Assembly: GCA_038238915.1 (NCBI GenBank)
Contig: JBBSFH010000006.1
Location: 75,819-139,818, forward strand
DNA from: JAVVHE01 sp038238915
GTDB taxonomy: Bacteria; Pseudomonadota; Alphaproteobacteria; Sphingomonadales; Sphingomonadaceae
Direction: 5' to 3'
Length of the DNA stretch: 64,000 nt
Positions 12,648 to 21,839 of the stretch are shown piece after piece (the stretch's first letter is position 1; the number at the start of each line of letters is the position of its first letter). A program made the position numbers and the translations under genes. Below the pieces are notes generated by a model. The model saw nothing but the letters and a program-made list of their open reading frames with translations. It was not told the origin of the DNA and did not search any database.

Positions 12648-14402
12648 ATGCCCACGCGCTGGCCCATCATCCGCCTCTATCAGCCGCCGAGCCTGCGGCT
12701 GGTGCGGCTTGCGCCCAATGTGTGGGATATGGCGGCGCTGGCGCTGCTGTTCGCAACGCTGGTGGGCATCGCGCACGGCGCGCGCGAGGCGTTGCAGCCG
12801 ATCGCGGCGCTGCACCGCGTGCCCATCGATCTCGATCCGCACATGCTGCCCGAATATGCACTGCGCACTACGCTGCGCATGTTTGCAGCCATCGCCGCCT
12901 CGCTGCTGTTCACCTTCGTCTTCGCCACCTTGGCCGCGAAGAACCGCAAGGCCGAACTGATCATCGTGCCAGCACTCGACGTGCTGCAATCGGTGCCGGT
13001 GCTGAGTTTCCTTACCTTCACCGTGGTCTTCTTCCTCAACCTGTTCCCGGGATCGGTCGCGGGTGTGGAACTGGCGTCGATCTTCGCGATCTTCACTGCG
13101 CAAGCGTGGAACATGGCGTTCAGCTTCTACCAGTCCTTGAAAACCGTCCCCAAGGATCTTGAGGAGGTGACTGCAAGCTTCCACCTCACCGGCTGGCAGC
13201 GCTTCTGGCGACTGGAGGCTCCCTACGGCGCGCCGGGGCTGGTTTGGAACACGATGCTATCGATGAGCAGCAGCTGGTTCTTCCTCGTGGTCTCGGAGGC
13301 GATCACGGTCGGCAGCACCACGGTCAGCCTGCCCGGCATAGGATCGTATGTGGCGGCCGCGCTGGAGGCGCGTAACTTGCGCGCGGTGGGATGGGCGGTG
13401 CTGGCGATGTTCCTCGTCATCCTCGCCTACGATCAGTTGCTGTTTCGCCCGGTGGTGGCGTGGGCGGAGAAATTCCGCTTCGAACAGACCGCTTCGGCAG
13501 AACTGCCGCGCTCGTGGATCCTCGAAATGGTCGGGCGGGCGCGATGGATCACCAAATTGCTCGAGCCGGTGGGCGAAGCGCTGCGCTCGGTCGCACGCTG
13601 GCCATTGTTTCCTCAGGGTGCGCCCAAGCCTGCCACACAAGTGGCGGCGCGGGTTTCGGTGTGGGGGGACCGGCTGTGGCTGGCGCTCGTGCTGGCACTG
13701 GTCGCGTGGGCGGTGTGGCGGATCGCGAACTATGTCGGCGGAACGCTGCATTGGGCCGAGGTGGGCCGCGCGGTCGGGCTCGGCACGATCACGCTGCTGC
13801 GCGTGATCATACTGATCGCGATTGCAACCATCATCTGGGTACCCATCGGCGTGTGGATCGGGCTCCGGCCCGGCGTGGCGCAGGCGGTGCAGCCGATCGC
13901 GCAGTTCCTCGCCGCGTTTCCGGCCAACCTGCTGTTCCCGATCTTCGTGGTTGGCATCATCGGCTGGCGGCTGAACGCGGACATCTGGCTTTCGCCGCTG
14001 ATGGTGCTCGGCACGCAGTGGTATATTCTCTTCAACGTGATCGCGGGCGCGAGCGTGTTTCCGGGCGATCTAAAGGAGGCCTCGGCGAGTTTCGGGGTGA
14101 AGGGATGGAGATGGTGGCGGCGCGTGATGCTGCCGGGCATTTTCCCCTATTATATCACCGGCGCGATCACCGCCTCGGGCGGATCGTGGAACGCGAGCAT
14201 CGTCGCCGAGGTGGTCACCTGGGGACACGACAAGGTGACCGCGCACGGGCTGGGAGCGTACATCGCGGACGCCACCACCGCCGGCGATTATCCGCGCATC
14301 GTGCTCGGCACTGCGGTGATGAGCGTGTTCGTGATCGCGTTCAATCGCATGCTATGGCGGCCGCTATACGCCTACGCGGCGAAGCGGCTGCGGCATGATT
14401 GA
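12648..14402 (+). CDS. ABC transporter permease, two fused inner-membrane domains
   Basis: The 584-residue protein holds two consecutive binding-protein-dependent transport permease domains of the nitrate/sulfonate/taurine (NitT/TauT) class. The first spans roughly residues 20-270, with the EAA loop near ASFHLTGWQRFWRLEAPY. The second spans about 345-580, with its EAA loop near ASFGVKGWRWWRRVMLPG. Each has about six hydrophobic segments. A duplicated permease in one chain means the transporter needs only this protein and an ATPase dimer. No periplasmic binding protein is encoded nearby. The stop overlaps the ATPase start by eight bases. Confidence 0.92.
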   Translation: MPTRWPIIRLYQPPSLRLVRLAPNVWDMAALALLFATLVGIAHGAREALQPIAALHRVPIDLDPHMLPEYALRTTLRMFAAIAASLLFTFVFATLAAKNRKAELIIVPALDVLQSVPVLSFLTFTVVFFLNLFPGSVAGVELASIFAIFTAQAWNMAFSFYQSLKTVPKDLEEVTASFHLTGWQRFWRLEAPYGAPGLVWNTMLSMSSSWFFLVVSEAITVGSTTVSLPGIGSYVAAALEARNLRAVGWAVLAMFLVILAYDQLLFRPVVAWAEKFRFEQTASAELPRSWILEMVGRARWITKLLEPVGEALRSVARWPLFPQGAPKPATQVAARVSVWGDRLWLALVLALVAWAVWRIANYVGGTLHWAEVGRAVGLGTITLLRVIILIAIATIIWVPIGVWIGLRPGVAQAVQPIAQFLAAFPANLLFPIFVVGIIGWRLNADIWLSPLMVLGTQWYILFNVIAGASVFPGDLKEASASFGVKGWRWWRRVMLPGIFPYYITGAITASGGSWNASIVAEVVTWGHDKVTAHGLGAYIADATTAGDYPRIVLGTAVMSVFVIAFNRMLWRPLYAYAAKRLRHD

Positions 14403-15714
14403 GGGGGCACTGGTGGACACGATGCTGCTCGACGTGCGGGGGGTAGCGCAGAGCTATCGCAAGGGCGGCGGCGCGGCCGATCTGGTGGTGCTGGAAGGCG
14501 TGGACCTGCAGATCGCGCGCGGCGAGGTGGTGGGGCTGCTGGGGCGATCGGGATCGGGCAAATCCACGCTGCTGCGCATCATCGCGGGGTTGCTCGCGCC
14601 CACTGGAGGCACGGTCGCCTATCAGGGACATGATGTTACCGGCCCCGCCGAGGGTGTGGCGATGGTGTTCCAGTCCTTCGCGCTGTTCCCGTGGCTGACC
14701 GTGCTGGAAAATGTGGAACTCGGGCTCGAAGCCAAGGGCATCCACAAGGCCGAGCGGCGCAAACGCGCGGTGCAGGCGATCGATCTGATCGGGCTGGACG
14801 GGTTCGAGAGCGCCTACCCCAAGGAGCTTTCGGGCGGGATGCGCCAACGCGTCGGGCTCGCCCGTGCGCTGGTCGTGCATCCCGATCTGCTGCTGATGGA
14901 CGAACCGTTTTCGGCACTGGACGTGCTCACGGCGGAGACATTGCGCACCGATCTGATCGATCTGTGGATCGAGGGGCGTTTGCCGATCGGCTCGATCCTG
15001 ATGGTCACGCACAACATCGAGGAGGCGGTGTTGATGTGCGACCGTATCCTCGTTTTCTCAAGCAATCCTGGCAGGATAAAGCGCGAACTGAAGGTTACGC
15101 TGAAGCATCCGCGTAACCGTCTCGACCCCGCATTCCGTGAGATGGTGAACGACATCTATCGTTTGATGACGCAGCGCGGGCCGACGGTAGCGTCGGCCGT
15201 CCAGGCGGGCTTCCCGGGCACGGGCGTGGGCATGATCCTGCCCGAAGTTTCGACCAACCTGATCGCGGGCCTGATCGAAGCCGTCGCCGCACCGCCATCG
15301 AACGGCGAGGCCGAACTGCCTGCGCTAGCTTCGGCGCTGTATCTGGAACTCGATGAACTGTTCCCGATCGCAGAAGTGCTGCAACTGCTGCGACTAGGCG
15401 AAATGGGCGAGGGGCGCATCCGGCTGACGACAGCGGGCAAGCGCTTCGCCGATCTGGATACCGACGCGCGCAAGAAGTTGTTTGCCGAGCAGTTGCTGGC
15501 GTTTGTACCGATCGTGGGACTGATCCGGCGGGTATTGGACGAGCGGCCTTCGCACCGCGCGCGGCTGGCGCGATTTCACGAGGAACTCGAGGATTATATG
15601 TCCGAGGACTATGCCGAAGAAACACTGCGCGCGGTGATCGACTGGGGGCGGTTCGCCGAGGCTTTTAGCTACGACGAGCAGAGCGAGACGTTCAGTCTGG
15701 AGAACCCGGTTTAG
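14395..15714 (+). CDS. ABC transporter ATPase with C-terminal AAA-associated domain
   Basis: The 439-residue ATPase has Walker A GRSGSGKST, Q-loop, signature LSGGMRQRVGLARAL, Walker B LLLMDEPFSALD and the H-loop VTHNIEEAV, all in the NitT/TauT subfamily. After about residue 260 it carries an extra domain, the so-called ABC transporter AAA-associated C-terminal region, found mainly in systems lacking a binding protein. It energises the permease encoded just upstream and overlaps it by eight bases. An internal ATG at 14416 is an alternative start. Substrate unknown. Confidence 0.92.
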   Translation: MIEGALVDTMLLDVRGVAQSYRKGGGAADLVVLEGVDLQIARGEVVGLLGRSGSGKSTLLRIIAGLLAPTGGTVAYQGHDVTGPAEGVAMVFQSFALFPWLTVLENVELGLEAKGIHKAERRKRAVQAIDLIGLDGFESAYPKELSGGMRQRVGLARALVVHPDLLLMDEPFSALDVLTAETLRTDLIDLWIEGRLPIGSILMVTHNIEEAVLMCDRILVFSSNPGRIKRELKVTLKHPRNRLDPAFREMVNDIYRLMTQRGPTVASAVQAGFPGTGVGMILPEVSTNLIAGLIEAVAAPPSNGEAELPALASALYLELDELFPIAEVLQLLRLGEMGEGRIRLTTAGKRFADLDTDARKKLFAEQLLAFVPIVGLIRRVLDERPSHRARLARFHEELEDYMSEDYAEETLRAVIDWGRFAEAFSYDEQSETFSLENPV

Positions 15715-15784
15715 GCAGATCGTTGCGCAACACCCCGCTCGCGCCTACTCTATGCGCCTTTACAATGCACATTGGAGATGGCGA

Positions 15785-16039
15785 ATGCGTGCGTCGCGTG
15801 TTCGGGAAGACCCCGCCTCGTTCAAAACGCCCACAAACCTGTCGCTCGACGCGGCGGTCGTCGCCGAAGCGAAAGCGCTCGGTGTCAATCTTTCGCAAGC
15901 GTGCGAGCGCGGCCTGCGCGAGCGCGTGCGCGAGGTGCGCGAACAGGCTTGGCTGGCGGAAAATGCGGACGCGATCGCGTCGTCGAATGCGTATTTCGAG
16001 GAGCATGGCCTGCCTCTCGCCAAATATCGCCAAGTTTGA
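15785..16039 (+). CDS. ccdA: Type II antitoxin, CcdA family
   Basis: The 84-residue protein has the CcdA pattern: an N-terminal DNA-binding half (TPTNLSLDAAVVAEAKALGVNLSQACERGL) of ribbon-helix-helix type. An acidic, disordered toxin-binding tail, AENADAIASSNAYFEEHGLPLAKYR, completes the protein. I chose ATG 15785 because GGAG lies about nine bases upstream; ATG 15752 in the same frame is possible. Its TGA overlaps the ccdB ATG (TGATG), giving coupled translation as expected for a toxin-antitoxin operon. It should repress its own promoter in complex with CcdB. Confidence 0.9.
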   Translation: MRASRVREDPASFKTPTNLSLDAAVVAEAKALGVNLSQACERGLRERVREVREQAWLAENADAIASSNAYFEEHGLPLAKYRQV

Positions 16040-16335
16040 TGCGTTTCGACGTGTATCGAAGCGGGGATGGCGAGGATCTCGTGCTCGATTGCCAGGCCGA
16101 CGCCCTGCGCGACCTGCACACACGTTTCGTCGTGCCGCTGCTGGAGCCAAAAAACGCGCCGCGACCCGCGCGTCGGCTTAATCCCACGTTCGAGGTCGAA
16201 GGGCGAACGGTCGTGATGGTCACACAGTTCGCCGGAGCAATCCCGTCACGCGAGCTGACCACGGTCGTCACTTCGCTGATCGAACATGACATGGCCATCA
16301 ACAACGCGCTCGATCTGCTGATTTACGGAGTGTGA
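16039..16335 (+). CDS. ccdB: Type II toxin, CcdB family (gyrase poison)
   Basis: The 98-residue protein starts MRFDVYR and contains LVLDCQADALRDLHTRFVVPL, LNPTFEVEGRTVVMVTQ and a C-terminal TSLIEHDMAINNALDLLIYGV. All are typical of CcdB, which traps DNA gyrase on cleaved DNA. The C-terminal Gly-containing end needed for gyrase binding in F-plasmid CcdB is a related but not identical tail here. It is coupled to ccdA by a one-base overlap, and the pair looks intact. A convergent gene ends only three bases downstream. Confidence 0.9.
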   Translation: MRFDVYRSGDGEDLVLDCQADALRDLHTRFVVPLLEPKNAPRPARRLNPTFEVEGRTVVMVTQFAGAIPSRELTTVVTSLIEHDMAINNALDLLIYGV

Positions 16336-16338
16336 AAG

Positions 16339-19164
16339 CTATCGGCGACCGCGCGAGGCTATCGTGGCGCACCCCGATGCGCGCCCGCCCAACCCCCGCG
16401 CCAGCGCACGGTTGAATGCAGCCGTATCCAGCCGATCCTCTTGGCGGAAGTCCTGGCCCCGCATTGCCTTCGACCAATAAACGGCGGTGTGGAGCGGCGG
16501 GTGGCAGGCGGTGCTTGCTATGGCGGGTGCGGGGAGTGGGAGCTTGGTTGTCCGTAGCGCGTCGGGAACGCGCGCATGGTACCGCCACGCTGTCCCCACG
16601 CGCGGATCGAACACGGCGCTCATCGGCGCGGCCATCGCGTCGTTGAGGCCCATGGGGGCCAGCCCCAGCACATCCTCGATCGTGCGGACCATCGAGACGG
16701 TGGTGTAGTGCTGATGAACCACCGCGCCGCGCCGCACATACGGCCCCGCGACGAACGCGATCGAGCGGTGCGCGCTGACATGATCGGGGCCGTCCTGCGC
16801 ATCGTCCTCGATCACGAAGATCAGCGTGTCGCGCGCGTATCTGGACGCGGCGACTTTCTCGATAATACGGCCGAGCGCGTAATCATTGTCCCCCATCTGG
16901 GTTTCGACCGTGTTGACCCCATCGGTCCCCGTGGCGAACGCGCCGAAATGATCGTTCGGCAGGCGGATCAGCGAAAGCGCGGGCAGGTCGCCGTGCGCTG
17001 TATAGCCATCGAACTCGCGCTCCCATTCCTTGAAGCGCCAGTAATCGGGCAGGCCAAGATCGAAGCCTCGGTAGTAGAGGTCCGTATAAGGTGCGAGCGC
17101 GGCCTTCGCGGGGAAGAAAACTTTCACCCCATCCTTAAACGGTTCGCGCACTATGGGGATGCGCTGGCCGGTAGTTTGGGGAACGAAGTAGCGCGAGAGA
17201 TCGCCATAGAAGCCATAGTTGCGGATCGCTTTGTGGGCGCGCAACGCCGCGTTCCACAGATAGCCTTCGCCAACAGCACCGCCCGGCCCATCGGGCGCGG
17301 ACACGTCGGCCGTCCCCGCCAGCAGATCGGGATCGGGCGGGGTGAGCGGGTTCGCCGCCAACCGCGCCGCGCCAGCCAGACCGACGTTGACGTCGCGGTT
17401 GTCTCCCTCGGCGTCATAGGTGAGCCCGCGATCGGCGTAGTTCACCGGGGCATTGCGCTCGGTATAATCGGTCGTGCGCGCCGCCGTCGTCCAGTTCCAT
17501 CCCGTATTCGAAGATTCTCCCGCATCCTCGAACCAGTCGAGATTCACGAATTCGCGCGCCAGCGCGTGATGGTTCGGGCTGTACATTTCCCCAAGCAGCG
17601 TCAACTTGGCATCGCCATTGCCACGTCCAAGATCGCCCAGTACCTGATCGTAGCTCCGGTTTTCCTTCACGATGTACAGCACATGCCGGATGTGCGCGCG
17701 CAGGAACGCCATTGTCGCGTCCGCGCGCGCCCGCCCGCGCTCGCCCGGGTAATGATTGTTCGCCGCCACCTGCCGCGTCAGCCGCCCCAGCACGGCGCCC
17801 GATGGCACCGGCATCGTTGTCAGCCCGCCCTTCTCCAATTGCCAAACATATTGGTTCGCTCTCACGCAATCGCCCTTGCCTTGCGGTGCGCCATGCTGGT
17901 TGCGGCAGCCGAGCGGGTTCGGCCCGGGCAGGCTCTTGGCGTTGGCGACGAACAGGCGGTTGCCCTGCACCGCCACCGCGCTCGGATACCAGCCCGTGGG
18001 GATAAGGCCGATCACGGCAGAACGAGCGGCGCGGCTCGCATCGTCGGCGTCCGCGCGAGCAGCGCGGCGGGGTTCGACCACGCCGCGCGCGGCCCGGGAG
18101 AGCGCGACCACCGCGACCGCGTTCTGCCCGCCATTGCTGACGAACATCGTCGCGCCATCGTCGGACAACGCCAGCGCATTGCTCCCCGCACCGCCAAGCC
18201 GCCCCGCGTCCGCAAGAATCGCCTTGGGCGCGACCGTCGGCACCGTCTCGATCACCCGGTCTGAACCAGTGTCGATCGTCGCCAGCCCATCCGTATTGTC
18301 GAGCGCCACATACAGCCGCGTGCCACGCGCCACCATCGCCACCGGCTGCCCGCGCACGGGGATGCGCGCGCCCACGCGCACCGCGTCTCCCACGATGTCG
18401 AGCGCAATCACCTCGCGGTCGCGCTGGATCGCTACATAGGCGCGGCGAGGCGAGGTCCACACCAGCGCGCGCGGATAGGTGCCGCCCGCCGTGCCCGCAC
18501 GCGCTGGATCGATCTTGCCTGGGCGCAAATCCTGTTCGGCGGTTGCCTTCCACTCGTCGAGGTTCACGAGCGTCACGCTGTCGTTGTAATAGTTCGCCAC
18601 AAGCACGCGGTGTCCGTCCGCGCTCACCGCGACCGCGCTCGCGGCGGGATCCGCCGCAAGGCCAAGCCCCGCCTTGTGTCCGAGTGGCAGGCTGCGCCCG
18701 AGACCCCAGCCATGGGGGCTCAACCCTGCCTCTATCAGCGTATCGTCAACGCCGCCCGCGATGTAGAATGTGGGGCTGTTCGGCGACCACGCGACCCCGA
18801 ACAGGGCGTTGGGGACGGGGATCGCGGCCACCAGCTTAAGCGCCGTTCCGTCCGCTCCATAGGCAAACGCATATTCGTTCGAGAGGTCCGCTATCGGCTT
18901 GCCGTCGCTGCCGTAGGTGCGGTTGTACCCGCTGGTGAGCGCCAGCAGCACACCCTTGTTCGAGAGCGCCAGCGCAGAGGGCTGCCCCGCCACGCCCCCC
19001 GCCAGCCCCGGCAATCCCGGATCGAGCGGGGTGAACACCGATCCTGGCGCTGCCAGCGGCGTGATCGTCTGGCCGGTCGGCAGGATTTGCGCGGGGGCAG
19101 CGGTCTGCGAGGCTGCGGGCGGGGCGGTTGCGAGCAGAAGGGCAATCAGGCTGAGACGATACAT
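16339..19164 (-). CDS. Secreted YncE-like beta-propeller / phosphoesterase fusion
   Basis: The 941-residue protein starts at ATG 19164 with signal peptide MYRLSLIALLLATAPPAASQ. Residues about 30-400 form a YncE/lactonase-like beta-propeller (ALSNKGVLLALTSGYNRTYG, GHRVLVANYYNDSVTLVNL). Residues about 440-900 are a phosphoesterase of the acid phosphatase/phospholipase C family, with VKENRSYDQVLGDLG, SPNHHALAREFVNLDWF and a late VIEDDAQDGPDHVSAHR metal-binding motif. It is probably a periplasmic or extracellular phosphomonoesterase or phosphodiesterase. It is divergent from another phosphatase-superfamily gene, so phosphate scavenging is a plausible shared theme, though no Pho box was identified. 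Confidence 0.9.
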   Translation of the reverse strand: MYRLSLIALLLATAPPAASQTAAPAQILPTGQTITPLAAPGSVFTPLDPGLPGLAGGVAGQPSALALSNKGVLLALTSGYNRTYGSDGKPIADLSNEYAFAYGADGTALKLVAAIPVPNALFGVAWSPNSPTFYIAGGVDDTLIEAGLSPHGWGLGRSLPLGHKAGLGLAADPAASAVAVSADGHRVLVANYYNDSVTLVNLDEWKATAEQDLRPGKIDPARAGTAGGTYPRALVWTSPRRAYVAIQRDREVIALDIVGDAVRVGARIPVRGQPVAMVARGTRLYVALDNTDGLATIDTGSDRVIETVPTVAPKAILADAGRLGGAGSNALALSDDGATMFVSNGGQNAVAVVALSRAARGVVEPRRAARADADDASRAARSAVIGLIPTGWYPSAVAVQGNRLFVANAKSLPGPNPLGCRNQHGAPQGKGDCVRANQYVWQLEKGGLTTMPVPSGAVLGRLTRQVAANNHYPGERGRARADATMAFLRAHIRHVLYIVKENRSYDQVLGDLGRGNGDAKLTLLGEMYSPNHHALAREFVNLDWFEDAGESSNTGWNWTTAARTTDYTERNAPVNYADRGLTYDAEGDNRDVNVGLAGAARLAANPLTPPDPDLLAGTADVSAPDGPGGAVGEGYLWNAALRAHKAIRNYGFYGDLSRYFVPQTTGQRIPIVREPFKDGVKVFFPAKAALAPYTDLYYRGFDLGLPDYWRFKEWEREFDGYTAHGDLPALSLIRLPNDHFGAFATGTDGVNTVETQMGDNDYALGRIIEKVAASRYARDTLIFVIEDDAQDGPDHVSAHRSIAFVAGPYVRRGAVVHQHYTTVSMVRTIEDVLGLAPMGLNDAMAAPMSAVFDPRVGTAWRYHARVPDALRTTKLPLPAPAIASTACHPPLHTAVYWSKAMRGQDFRQEDRLDTAAFNRALARGLGGRASGCATIASRGRR

Positions 19165-19259
19165 GGGCGGATCCCCCGAGAGGCCTGCCCAATAGCGCAA
19201 CCGTGGTGCGCGCGCAGCCATCTTGTTAGAGATGTGCCGCCAACTCAGGGGAATGATCG

Positions 19260-21110
19260 ATGCGCCGTTTGTCCGTCCTTGCGCTGCTGCTCGCCGCCAC
19301 CGCCGCCAATGCCGCGCCCGCGCCTAGGCCGCACAATCTGATCCTGTTCGTCGCCGACGGCCTGCGCGGCGGCATCGTCTCGCCGCAAACCGCGCCCGCG
19401 ATGGCCGCGCTCGCCAAACGCGGCGTGGCATTCCCCAATGCGCACTCGCTGTTCCCCACCTTCACCACCGCCAACGCCTCCGCGCTCGCAACCGGGCATT
19501 ATCTGGGCGACACCGGCGATTTCTCGAACACGCTCTACGTCGGCTTTCCCGTCAAGGCGGCGAAAGGCAGCGTGACGCCTTTCATCGAGAGCGATCCGAT
19601 CCTGGCTGAACTCGACGAGCATTTCGGCGGCGATTATCTGAACGAGGAGACCATCCTCGAAGCCGCGCGCTGCGCCGGGCTGGGCACGGCGGCGATCGGC
19701 AAGCTCGGTCCCGCGCGCATCCAGGATCACCGCGCGGGCACATGCGCCGCGCCGCCGATCGTAATCGACGATGCGACCGGCACGCCCGCAGGGATTACGC
19801 TGCCCGATGCGGTTGGTCAGGCGATCACGGCGGCGGGCCTGCCCGCCACCGCGCCGTCGCGGGGCAAGAACGGCGTGTCCTCGCCGGGCACGCTGGTGGC
19901 GAACGTCGATCAGCAGCGCTGGTTTGCGGATGTGGCCACGAAGGCGGTGCTGCCGATGCTCAAGGCAGGCGCGAAGCCGTTCGTGATGGTCTATTGGTCG
20001 CGTGATCCCGATGGAAGCCAGCATAATCAGGGCGATAGCAAGGGACAGTTGATGCCGGGCATCAACGGGCCGACCAGTCTCGCGGCGATCCGCAACGCGG
20101 ACGATAATCTGGCCGCGCTCGAAGCCGCGCTGAAAGCGCAGGGGCTGTTCGAGACGACCGATATCGTTGTCACCGCCGATCACGGCTTCTCGGTGATTTC
20201 CAAGGCAAGCCATACCAGCCCGGCCGCAAACACGACCTATGCCGATGCGCTGCCGGGCGACCTGCCACCGGGTTTCGTCGCGCTCGATCTGGCAAGCGCG
20301 CTTGGTTTGAGCGCGTTCGATCCTGATGCCGCCAATGCAGCGATTGCGCCCGGTTCGCATCCGTCTCGCGGCAACGCCATCCTGGGCGCGAGTGCGGACG
20401 CGCCGCAGGCGATCATCGCGGGCAATGGCGGATCGGACCTGATTTACCTGCCGAAGAAAGACCCCGAACTCGCGCGCCGGATCGTCACCGCACTGCTCGC
20501 GCAGGATTACACCGGCGCGCTGTTCGTGGACGATGCACTCGGCCCAATTCCCGGCTCGCTGCCGCTCAGCAGGATCGGCTTCGTTGGAAACGCGGTCACG
20601 CCGCGCCCATCGATCGTGATCGGCTTCCGCACATGGAGCACCGGCTGCGCCACACCCACTAACTGCCAGGCGGAGGTCGCGGACAGCAATCTGCAACAGG
20701 GCCAGGGAATGCACGGCAGTTTCGGGCGCGGCGATACGTTCAATTTCATGGCGGCTGCCGGCCCCGATTTCCGGCGCGGCTGGCGAGACCCCGCCCCCAC
20801 CAGCAACGCCGATCTCGGACGCACGATGGCACGCCTGCTCGGTCTGACGATCACGCCCAAGGGGAAGCTGGTAGGCCGCGTTCTTGCCGAGGCAATGCCC
20901 GGCGGCGCGCTGCCCTTTGTCCGTTCCGGAATCCTGCGGTCAGGAGCGGACCCCCATGGCCTGCGCACGGTCCTGCGCTGTCAGATCGTGGGTGGCACGC
21001 GCTATTTCGACGCCGCCGGGATTCCCGGCCGCGTGCTTGGCCTCGATGCCCAAGCGCGGTCAGCACGCTCGCGCCGTGCACGCCAGCCCGCGCAGGCAAG
21101 CTGCAACTAG
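19260..21110 (+). CDS. Secreted alkaline-phosphatase-superfamily hydrolase
   Basis: The 616-residue protein has signal peptide MRRLSVLALLLAATAANA followed by LILFVADGLRGG, the first metal-binding Asp of the nucleotide pyrophosphatase/phosphodiesterase superfamily. TFTTANASALATGHY carries the nucleophile Thr region, and MVYWSRDPDGSQHNQGD and VVTADHGFSVI supply the remaining metal ligands. It likely hydrolyses phosphoesters in the periplasm. The tail from about residue 560 is poorly conserved and basic. Its last four bases overlap the convergent phhB gene. The 95 bases upstream are shared with the divergent propeller-phosphoesterase gene. Confidence 0.9.
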   Translation: MRRLSVLALLLAATAANAAPAPRPHNLILFVADGLRGGIVSPQTAPAMAALAKRGVAFPNAHSLFPTFTTANASALATGHYLGDTGDFSNTLYVGFPVKAAKGSVTPFIESDPILAELDEHFGGDYLNEETILEAARCAGLGTAAIGKLGPARIQDHRAGTCAAPPIVIDDATGTPAGITLPDAVGQAITAAGLPATAPSRGKNGVSSPGTLVANVDQQRWFADVATKAVLPMLKAGAKPFVMVYWSRDPDGSQHNQGDSKGQLMPGINGPTSLAAIRNADDNLAALEAALKAQGLFETTDIVVTADHGFSVISKASHTSPAANTTYADALPGDLPPGFVALDLASALGLSAFDPDAANAAIAPGSHPSRGNAILGASADAPQAIIAGNGGSDLIYLPKKDPELARRIVTALLAQDYTGALFVDDALGPIPGSLPLSRIGFVGNAVTPRPSIVIGFRTWSTGCATPTNCQAEVADSNLQQGQGMHGSFGRGDTFNFMAAAGPDFRRGWRDPAPTSNADLGRTMARLLGLTITPKGKLVGRVLAEAMPGGALPFVRSGILRSGADPHGLRTVLRCQIVGGTRYFDAAGIPGRVLGLDAQARSARSRRARQPAQASCN

Positions 21111-21394
21111 ACCGCCGCGCTGATCGCGTGCGCGAGCGCGATGTCGCGCATCGTCAGGCCGCCCGCGTCGTGTGTGACGAGCAATATCTCCACCTTGCCG
21201 TAGACGTTCGACCATTCGGGGTGATGATCGGCCTTCTCGGCGAGCAGCGCCACGCGCGCCATGAAGCCGAACGCAGTCACGAAATCGGCGAACTTCCACG
21301 ATCCGTGCAGGCAGTCGCGCTGGGCATCGTGGGTCCAGCCGGTCAGCGTGGGCAGATGCTCGGCGCGCTCGGCCTCGGTCAATCGCGCGATCAT
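21107..21394 (-). CDS. phhB: Pterin-4a-carbinolamine dehydratase
   Basis: The 95-residue protein has the family hallmark EKADHHPEWSNVYGKVEI and the closing TMRDIALAHAISAAV. It dehydrates 4a-hydroxytetrahydrobiopterin in the phenylalanine hydroxylase cycle, though in organisms without that hydroxylase it may serve molybdopterin or other pterin metabolism. No phhA is nearby. Length is normal. It lies tail-to-tail with the preceding phosphatase gene, overlapping it by four bases. Confidence 0.93.
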   Translation of the reverse strand: MIARLTEAERAEHLPTLTGWTHDAQRDCLHGSWKFADFVTAFGFMARVALLAEKADHHPEWSNVYGKVEILLVTHDAGGLTMRDIALAHAISAAV

Positions 21395-21440
21395 CTAATC
21401 CTCTCCCCTTCCCCGTCGCCGCGTCCTATGTGCGCGCTCG

Positions 21441-21839
21441 ATGCGCAGTCAAACCCTCGCCCCCGATCTGGCCATGATCGAAACATTCGCGCAGGCCGCA
21501 GTCGAGAGGTTGCCCGAGGCATTTCGACGCCATCTCGAAAGCGTGCTGCTGCGTGTCGAGGATTTTCCCTCGGACGAGGTGATCGACCAGATGGATCTTG
21601 AAAGCGAATTCGATATCCTGGGCCTGTATCAGGGCGTTCCCATCGGCGACAAATCCTCGATGGCGAGCGGCGCATTGCCCGATATGATCTTCCTCTACCG
21701 GCGTCCGATGCTCGATTACTGGGCGGATACCGGTGAAAGCCTCGAACATATCGTGACGCACGTCCTCGTGCACGAGGTCGGCCATCATTTCGGCCTGTCT
21801 GACGCGGACATGGAGCGGATCGAGGCGGCGTCCGCGTGA
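21441..21839 (+). CDS. Zinicin-like metallopeptidase family protein
   Basis: The 132-residue protein contains the zinc signature HEVGHHFGLSDADM (HExxHxxGxxD) near its C-terminus and the upstream FPSDEVIDQ and LGLYQGVP segments. These are typical of the small minimal 'zinicin' family (DUF1025/MPN-type). The Glu is the predicted catalytic base and the two His plus Asp the zinc ligands; substrate is unknown. There is no signal peptide. Its stop overlaps the lipB GTG in a GTGA junction, so both genes probably form one unit. Confidence 0.9.
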   Translation: MRSQTLAPDLAMIETFAQAAVERLPEAFRRHLESVLLRVEDFPSDEVIDQMDLESEFDILGLYQGVPIGDKSSMASGALPDMIFLYRRPMLDYWADTGESLEHIVTHVLVHEVGHHFGLSDADMERIEAASA

